Shown piece by piece: positions 5,927 through 9,961 of a stretch of 9,961 nt of DNA. The position numbers and the translations under genes are program-made. The notes beneath the pieces were generated by a model. That model was not told where the DNA came from. It saw only the letters and a list, made by a program, of their open reading frames with translations, and made no database searches. The first letter of the stretch is position 1. Each line of letters opens with the position of its first letter. Source of the DNA: CAZJUO01 sp964549245 (GTDB taxonomy: Bacteria; Patescibacteriota; Patescibacteriia; UBA10025; JAHIVO01); contig CAZJUO010000044.1 in assembly GCA_964549245.1 (NCBI GenBank), positions 1 to 9,961 of the forward strand, written 5' to 3'.

Positions 5927-6526
5927 CTAGTTGGAAAGGGAAATTGAATTAATAATACTCATTGCCTTATTCTCGAAATCAGTATCCCCGATCGACTGCT
6001 TATTAATGATGAGGTTCCACTCATGGCCATCAGTACTGGTGGTCAAATAATATCTCACCCCTCCGGTATCTGCTTTGCTTGGATTATCCGATTGGATTAA
6101 ATCCGTAATTTTATATCCGGAAAATTCATTAATAACAATTTGTTCAACCGATTGTCCGGGGATAGTTTCTTGGTTGTTAAAATATTCCTTTGAATAAATA
6201 TTGCTATCAGTGAGATAAAAATCAAGCTGCTGCCAATTCATATCTGATAGTGTAACTGGCCGATCTGCACTTGAAATTGACATGCTTACACCGCTGAAAG
6301 TGAGGGGCTGCGAACTGTTGGTGATCACCTCGGGATTGCCGTCATAATATACGTTGTAACTACTGGGAACAGTCATAACAACTGACTGCGTGGTATAGGT
6401 AGGCAATATTATCTCTTTAGTGGCTTTCTCAAGTACATCTGCATTGTTGTCAACATATAAACCAATTACCACCCCAACAATTAATACAACAAGAATCAAT
6501 AGGCTAAATAAAATTGTTTTTTTCAT
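5927..6526 (-). CDS. Membrane-anchored extracytoplasmic protein, PsbP-like fold (third of operon)
   Basis: This 199-aa protein has a short positive head (MKK) and one N-terminal helix at about 5-24 that should act as an uncleaved signal anchor. A soluble extracytoplasmic domain follows at about 45-199. It shows a weak version of the pattern in its two upstream neighbours: VPSSYNVYY, a central acidic stretch, a strand pattern YYLTTSTDG-EWNLII and a C-terminal helix IINSISLSN. This suggests a divergent single PsbP-like domain. There are no cysteines and no catalytic motif. The ATG at 6526 lies 9 bp after the preceding stop with no Shine-Dalgarno. It is the last gene of a three-gene operon and is AT-rich like its neighbours. 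Ligand and role are unknown; related anchored domains are common in Patescibacteria, but I cannot name a function. Confidence 0.7.
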   Translation of the reverse strand: MKKTILFSLLILVVLIVGVVIGLYVDNNADVLEKATKEIILPTYTTQSVVMTVPSSYNVYYDGNPEVITNSSQPLTFSGVSMSISSADRPVTLSDMNWQQLDFYLTDSNIYSKEYFNNQETIPGQSVEQIVINEFSGYKITDLIQSDNPSKADTGGVRYYLTTSTDGHEWNLIINKQSIGDTDFENKAMSIINSISLSN

Positions 6527-6535
6527 AATTTAAAA

Positions 6536-7639
6536 TCACTGCTTCTCAAAACTGTTTATTATATAATCAATTTGTTCCTCATTGGCGAAATATACACTTG
6601 GTTCACCCGTTAAAACGGATAAGCTATAAAAAAAATCTCCCGTATCAATATATATTATTACATCATAACCTGATTCTGTCGCTACTAAGGGAATTTCTTG
6701 CTGACGGATCGCTGGATATTTGTTTAGAGAAAAGCCAAAACGATCTTTTACTTGTTTTTCCCTAGACTGTTGATCAACAAACTCTTCTAGCGTCTTATCC
6801 TCCTTGGCATCACGGCTGATGCTAATCCACACCCCCTGATCAGACATTGCTAATGGTGCTCCGACCTTTTCATTAGAAATATAATCTTCATCGTTCATGG
6901 AATCGTTAAATTCTTCATATCCTTCGGAAAGAGAGCTGATATGCCAGTCGTCTGGCACGTAGATACTGTAGTCCAGGTTGGGACTTGAAAAATTTGCTGT
7001 AATTATTTCTGAATGATCATAAATAATAAACGTATTTAGAATTATTTCTATCTTCTCACGTAGGGCTGACGTAACATTGTCCGTATACTCATCCGTTAAC
7101 TCGCTATAGCTAAAGATAAAAATTGTATTATTGGTTACGATATAAATAGAATCCGTAATCCCACTTGGGTTGAATACACCCCGCAGAATATAACCTACCG
7201 TATGATTATAGGCAACTTCATCTTCACTCTGATATTTCAACTTATAGGGAATATCGCCTGCATCGAACTGCTGTTCGTTTTCTTTTAGTAGATTGGATAC
7301 ATATACCTTAGCAGAAGTGTACTGGTCAAAATTATCTTCAATACTTAAACGTAAAGTAGTCCGTTCATCAGCTGACTTAAAGTCAATATGTCGTCCGTTA
7401 TAAACCATTGCCCCGTCAATAAATTCTGGACTTTCTTGATAATACCAGCTATTTGGCAATACAAGTGAAAAATTAAATTCAGTATTATTATAAGATACTT
7501 CCGATTGTTCTTGTTGCATGTTTTCCAATTGATTATTCTCTGGCTGATGAATAATCACAACCAAAAGTACACCAATAATTATTACTAAAATCATAATGGC
7601 GACTGGCTTGGAAAAATTTAATTTTTGTTGATCTTCCAT
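6536..7639 (-). CDS. Membrane-anchored protein with two PsbP-like domains
   Basis: This 367-aa protein has a cytoplasmic head, one signal-anchor helix (about 12-31) and two tandem extracytoplasmic domains (about 48-206 and 214-367). The first is clearly paralogous to the upstream 216-aa protein: NTEFNFSLVLPNSW and FIDGAMVYNG here match NTQFGFSLEIPDSW and FIDGEMVYNG there, and both end in ISYSE/FSYSE followed by a helix. The second domain opens with FSSPNLDYSIYVPDDW, the same entry pattern, but diverges afterwards. The F-S-x-x-x-P-x-x-W pattern is typical of PsbP/PsbP-like folds. The start codon overlaps the upstream stop (TAATG), so translation is coupled, and no separate Shine-Dalgarno is seen. 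No cysteines or enzymatic motif. It probably acts on the outer face of the membrane as a binding or structural protein; the function is not known. Confidence 0.75.
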   Translation of the reverse strand: MEDQQKLNFSKPVAIMILVIIIGVLLVVIIHQPENNQLENMQQEQSEVSYNNTEFNFSLVLPNSWYYQESPEFIDGAMVYNGRHIDFKSADERTTLRLSIEDNFDQYTSAKVYVSNLLKENEQQFDAGDIPYKLKYQSEDEVAYNHTVGYILRGVFNPSGITDSIYIVTNNTIFIFSYSELTDEYTDNVTSALREKIEIILNTFIIYDHSEIITANFSSPNLDYSIYVPDDWHISSLSEGYEEFNDSMNDEDYISNEKVGAPLAMSDQGVWISISRDAKEDKTLEEFVDQQSREKQVKDRFGFSLNKYPAIRQQEIPLVATESGYDVIIYIDTGDFFYSLSVLTGEPSVYFANEEQIDYIINSFEKQ

Positions 7640-8289
7640 TAGATAATTGAAAAAGAATTTAATACCTCCAACATATTGCCCCGAAATTCCTCTGTTACCA
7701 CGTTGATACCGTTATCATCCACCTCGCTGTAAGATATATCGTAAATATACGGTTCAGTAACCACATATACAGTATCTCGATAACCGCCTGGCCCCTTAAT
7801 TTCTTTTAGTAAAACGCCATCAGCATTTCCTAAACTAATATTTTCCCTACTTTCATATTCCAATATATAGGGAGCTGCGTCAGCCTCATATTGTCTCCTG
7901 TTTTCCTCAAGTATATAATCGACATATTCAGCCGCTGTTTGATGGGAGGTATCATTGGTATTGATAACTATGGCAAAACTGTCTGCCCGATAATCAGCCG
8001 GATCCTCGCTAAATAAAAGGTTGGTGCCGTTGTAAACCATTTCTCCGTCGATAAAGACTGGCAGCTCTTCCATTTCCCATGAATCTGGGATTTCCAGAGA
8101 AAAACCAAACTGTGTATTTGTGTATTCTTTATATTCTTGTTTCGTTACTTGCTTATTGATGCCATTGCTGGCGCCAATAACATCCTCATTGGAAAAAATG
8201 TTTTCACTAATCCATAAATAAATAAACACTCCAATCCCTATGACGACTGCGATAGATATAATTAACACAATTTTTTTGCTTGAATTCAT
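7639..8289 (-). CDS. Membrane-anchored protein with one PsbP-like domain (first of operon)
   Basis: This 216-aa protein has a signal-anchor helix at about 7-27, a linker, and one extracytoplasmic domain at about 56-216. Landmarks are FGFSLEIPDSW (61-71), FIDGEMVYNG (79-88), a central helix YVDYILEENRRQYEA and the late strands YRDTVYVV and YIYDISYSEV. It is the closest relative of the first domain of the next gene, so the pair arose by tandem duplication. The ATG at 8289 has no Shine-Dalgarno and is preceded by an AT-only stretch. I see no convincing promoter between it and the hairpin at 8318-8350, so read-through from the peptidase gene is possible. Its base composition is AT-rich, unlike the peptidase gene 69 bp upstream. 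Function unknown. Confidence 0.75.
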   Translation of the reverse strand: MNSSKKIVLIISIAVVIGIGVFIYLWISENIFSNEDVIGASNGINKQVTKQEYKEYTNTQFGFSLEIPDSWEMEELPVFIDGEMVYNGTNLLFSEDPADYRADSFAIVINTNDTSHQTAAEYVDYILEENRRQYEADAAPYILEYESRENISLGNADGVLLKEIKGPGGYRDTVYVVTEPYIYDISYSEVDDNGINVVTEEFRGNMLEVLNSFSII

Positions 8290-8317
8290 ATTTTTTAAAA
8301 AATAATTAGTAAGAATT

Positions 8318-8350
8318 AGGTGAGTGAAAACAAGAAGCTTTCACTCACCT
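8318..8350 (-). terminator. Strong stem-loop after the peptidase gene
   Basis: AGGTGAGTGAAA (8318-8329) and TTTCACTCACCT (8339-8350) form a perfect 12-bp stem around a 9-nt loop. On the minus strand it begins 8 bp after the peptidase stop codon. The T-tract is interrupted (AATTCTTACTAATTA, then six T at 8297-8292), so it may be a leaky terminator or a 3'-stabilising hairpin. It also marks the border between GC-richer and AT-rich sequence. Confidence 0.55.
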
Positions 8351-8358
8351 CAAACGAT

Positions 8359-9081
8359 TTAATACCCATAGACACGGAACGGCCTGTCCCAGTGGGCATT
8401 TCCATACAGTGGCTGATCCTGATGCCTCCAGTCACGAAGAGGATCTTTGACCCAATAACGGCGACCATCGAATGCAAATATGATCATAAAATGGCTGCCG
8501 CCGTACGTTGTACGGACTATAACTGGATGACCTGCTGCTAATTCTGAATAAATCTGGTTTGCGCTGATGTAACGAACATTACGATTCTTGGCATAATCAA
8601 CGATTTTATAAGGAATAACATTAGGACCTGAAAATGCATCATGGCTTTTTCCCCAATTGTTCAAATTATGCGGATTCAGGTGACCATACCCCCACTTGGC
8701 ATAATGCATGGCCACACATGACAAATGACACCCATAATCGCGAATATACAGACTCGACCACCCTAAACGATCGTACTGCCAGTGCGGGTCGCGCTGGCTA
8801 TAGAATGGAACAGATACATACAGTTGCCACCCTAGGGAAACATCAGTTTGGATAGATTTTCCACCTTCAGCCAGCATGGCGGCGCGGCCAAGCGCGTTCA
8901 CTGAATCTGCGCTGATCCCGACAAATTCCGGCGGACTGTTATCCCCAGCATGTTCATTAACGGTTATCTTCTCTTCCGGGCTGCTAATCCGGTTTTCAGC
9001 ATCAGAACAGCCCATAAAGGCTGCCAGCAAAAGTAAGGCGGCTATTACGGCCGCGGCCAGTTTACAATATGTGTGAAACAC
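8359..9081 (-). CDS. C39-like cysteine peptidase lipoprotein
   Basis: This 240-aa secreted protein has a signal peptide (about 1-24) ending in AAFMGC, with C25 as probable lipidated cysteine. A linker of about 60 residues leads to a C39-like (Peptidase_C39_2) domain at about 90-240, entered by VPFYSQRDPHW. The papain-like triad is C118 in YGCHLSCVAM, H197 in GGSHFMIIFAF and D213 in VKDP. Family members cut peptides or act on peptidoglycan-linked substrates outside the cell; the substrate here is unknown. The usual YGCGPTS motif has become YGCHLSC, with a second cysteine (C122) four residues on. The GTG start at 9081 is set by AAGGAG (9093-9088), six bases upstream. The 5' region is long and hairpin-rich. 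The gene is about 50% GC where I sampled it, unlike the AT-rich operon after it. Confidence 0.8.
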   Translation of the reverse strand: MFHTYCKLAAAVIAALLLLAAFMGCSDAENRISSPEEKITVNEHAGDNSPPEFVGISADSVNALGRAAMLAEGGKSIQTDVSLGWQLYVSVPFYSQRDPHWQYDRLGWSSLYIRDYGCHLSCVAMHYAKWGYGHLNPHNLNNWGKSHDAFSGPNVIPYKIVDYAKNRNVRYISANQIYSELAAGHPVIVRTTYGGSHFMIIFAFDGRRYWVKDPLRDWRHQDQPLYGNAHWDRPFRVYGY

Positions 9082-9137
9082 GATTTTCTCCTTGTTTGAA
9101 AGAATTTCAGTTGTCTTAGTTGAAAAACAGCAATCAA

Positions 9138-9171
9138 TCTTTCAGAACTACCCACGTAGCATTCTGAAAGA
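9138..9171 (-). repeat. Extended hairpin in the 5' region of the peptidase gene
   Basis: TCTTTCAGAA (9138-9147) pairs perfectly with TTCTGAAAGA (9162-9171). Inside, CTAC (9148-9151) pairs with GTAG (9156-9159), leaving a CCAC loop and a two-base CA bulge. The 14 pairs would form in the peptidase mRNA about 57 nt before its start. No T-tract adjoins it, so it is more likely a leader element than a terminator. It matches no riboswitch I can name. Confidence 0.5.
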
Positions 9172-9219
9172 GGGCACCCCTTTTAGTAACCGTATGGCTT
9201 CATAAGCACCTGTCTTTCC

Positions 9220-9245
9220 CGTTAAACCGTTTTTTTGGCTTAACG
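9220..9245. repeat. Inverted repeat with a T7/A7 loop
   Basis: CGTTAA (9220-9225) pairs with TTAACG (9240-9245), continuing after one mismatch as CC (9227-9228) with GG (9237-9238). The loop contains seven T on the plus strand (9230-9236), seven A on the minus strand. It lies upstream of the hairpin at 9138-9171 in the presumed peptidase leader and may be part of a larger fold. Confidence 0.4.
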
Positions 9246-9313
9246 ATGTTGGTAATGAGCGATGTTTATTGTTTGTAAAAGTAATATTAAATAATTTATC
9301 CACACTTTTTTGC

Positions 9314-9395
9314 GCCGTCGCTAACGCTTCCTACAAGTAGCTTTCTCACCGTAAACTCAATCCCAAAACAATCGTCAGGGAAGGTTTGCGACGGC
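9314..9395. repeat. 82-bp imperfect palindrome, REP-like candidate beside the RAYT gene
   Basis: GCCGTCGC (9314-9321) is an exact inverted copy of GCGACGGC (9388-9395). Pairing continues inward with AAC/GTT and TTCC/GGAA, interrupted by single mismatches and a bulge, giving about 15 pairs in all around a loop of roughly 45 nt. The arms are GC-rich in an AT-rich setting. REP-associated tyrosine transposases act on palindromes of this sort, and such a gene ends 108 bp to the right. Other copies in the genome would be the test. Confidence 0.5.
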
Positions 9396-9502
9396 TTATT
9401 GTTAAACCACTATTTTCATTTCTACTTTAATTTTACCATTTTTTCGCGTTTTGTAGTATTGCTACTATTTTACTCTACATTCACACAAGCAACATTATTC
9501 TC

Positions 9503-9961
9503 TCACAAAATCAACAATCGGATGTGTCCTAAAACATGAATTAAGCCATTCTTTTCCCCCCTTATTTCTAACCAGTATCTATAACTTGAAAATCCGTAAT
9601 CTTCCATGGCGCGCGCATAGCCATGCTTGATCGGATTATGGTGGATGTAGTATAAGTGTTTCCAAAAGTCAGTCTCATCTCTGATACAGTGGTCCCAGTA
9701 ATTATGGAATACTTTTTGACCTATAGTATTACGGATCTTGTTAATCTGATAGGACATATGGCCATGCACATTACGCATTAGTTTTGAGAGGTTTTTCGCA
9801 TTTCGTACTTTTATCAGAATGTGATAATGATCATCGAGCACGACCCATGCTACTAAATCATATCCCACCTTAAGAATTCCATCCTTTAGGCTGTCAAGCA
9901 AAAAGTTTTTCAAATCATCAGTATTAAATAAAAGGCGGCATGAATATAAGCTGAAAAATGG
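9503..9961 (-). CDS. REP-associated tyrosine transposase (RAYT / Y1 HUH family), 5' part outside window
   Basis: A Y1-type single-strand transposase domain (IS200-like/TnpA_REP). The frame is open to the window edge: upstream of a possible TTG at 9913 it still reads YSCRLLFNTDDLKNFLLDSL, matching the N-terminal pattern of RAYTs. The real start is therefore beyond 9961; 152 residues are visible. The HUH metal-binding motif is HYH (9829-9821) in LDDHYHILI. The nicking tyrosine is probably the second of YYIHHNPIKHGYA, the usual RAYT Y-I-x-x-N-P motif, followed by SSYRYW. After SSYRYW the last 20 or so residues (GLIHVLGHIRLLIL) look unlike the family, and a G6A4 run sits just before them, so a late frameshift is possible. 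These proteins nick and join REP palindromes and are usually single-copy and domesticated. The palindrome at 9314-9395 is the likely partner. Confidence 0.8.
   Translation of the reverse strand, partial: PFFSLYSCRLLFNTDDLKNFLLDSLKDGILKVGYDLVAWVVLDDHYHILIKVRNAKNLSKLMRNVHGHMSYQINKIRNTIGQKVFHNYWDHCIRDETDFWKHLYYIHHNPIKHGYARAMEDYGFSSYRYWLEIRGEKNGLIHVLGHIRLLIL

Larger units (their letters stand above)
9082..9502. other. 421-bp region without a clear gene: structured leader and palindrome
   Basis: This stretch separates the transposase from the peptidase gene. From the peptidase side it holds the Shine-Dalgarno at 9088-9093, a 10-bp-plus hairpin (9138-9171), a second inverted repeat (9220-9245), a large imperfect palindrome (9314-9395) and a small hairpin TAGTA-TTGC-TACTA (9454-9467). 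A short minus-strand open frame of 37 codons (9296-9409) overlaps the palindrome but has no start codon. No convincing promoter was found. Confidence 0.6.

Noticed and set aside
9082..9260. Riboswitch resemblance in the peptidase leader (GGGGTGCCC block, minus strand)
   Set aside because: The TPP riboswitch also needs a CTGAGA and a CCTGATCTGGATAATGCC-type block, both absent. Conserved c-di-AMP (ydaO) and cobalamin motifs are also missing.
1..9961. CRISPR array, rRNA, toxin-antitoxin pair
   Set aside because: No regularly spaced repeats, no rRNA signatures and no recognisable toxin or antitoxin genes were seen on either strand.

Overview
The window reads like a chromosomal segment of an uncultivated bacterium, most likely from the Candidate Phyla Radiation (Patescibacteria). 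That placement is inferred from gene content: a group 3b-type hydrogenase beta subunit, several small membrane-anchored hypothetical proteins and a REP-associated tyrosine transposase. TGA works as an ordinary stop here, so this is not a TGA-recoding lineage. Every supported protein gene lies on the minus strand. The sequence is assembled, with one 10-N scaffold gap at 1376-1385 inside a gene.

Layout from left to right. 147-1172 encodes an iron-sulfur protein of the sulfhydrogenase/[NiFe]-hydrogenase beta family, with its own extended -10 promoter and almost no 5' leader. 1238-5129 is a tight three-gene operon read right to left: a GNAT/LuxI-type autoinducer-synthase-like acyltransferase, a 110-aa three-helix membrane protein, and a large hybrid histidine kinase (about nine membrane helices, two GAF domains, HisKA, HATPase). 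Its promoter (TTGCAA-17-TATGAT) ends almost on the start codon. Divergent from this operon, on the plus strand at about 5347-5478, is a candidate small RNA with its own promoter and a strong intrinsic terminator. 5553-5765 encodes a 70-aa twin-CX3C protein with a near-perfect Shine-Dalgarno. 5927-8289 is a second operon of three N-terminally anchored extracytoplasmic proteins with PsbP-like-fold domains, two of them clear tandem paralogues. 8359-9081 is a C39-like cysteine peptidase lipoprotein with a long, hairpin-rich 5' region. 9314-9395 is a large imperfect palindrome beside a RAYT (Y1/HUH) transposase that runs off the right edge of the window.

The most interesting structure is the synthase / small membrane protein / multi-helix sensor kinase operon facing a small RNA. 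The layout recalls agr-type quorum-sensing loci, but with a LuxI/exosortase-associated-type acyltransferase as the presumed signal maker. Base composition and synonymous codon use change sharply inside the kinase gene, near 3290, where the membrane sensor meets the cytoplasmic part. The synthase, the small membrane protein and the receptor half therefore form one AT-rich unit, attached to a more GC-rich kinase core. This suggests an exchangeable signal-and-receptor cassette. No response regulator lies in the window, so the output is unknown.
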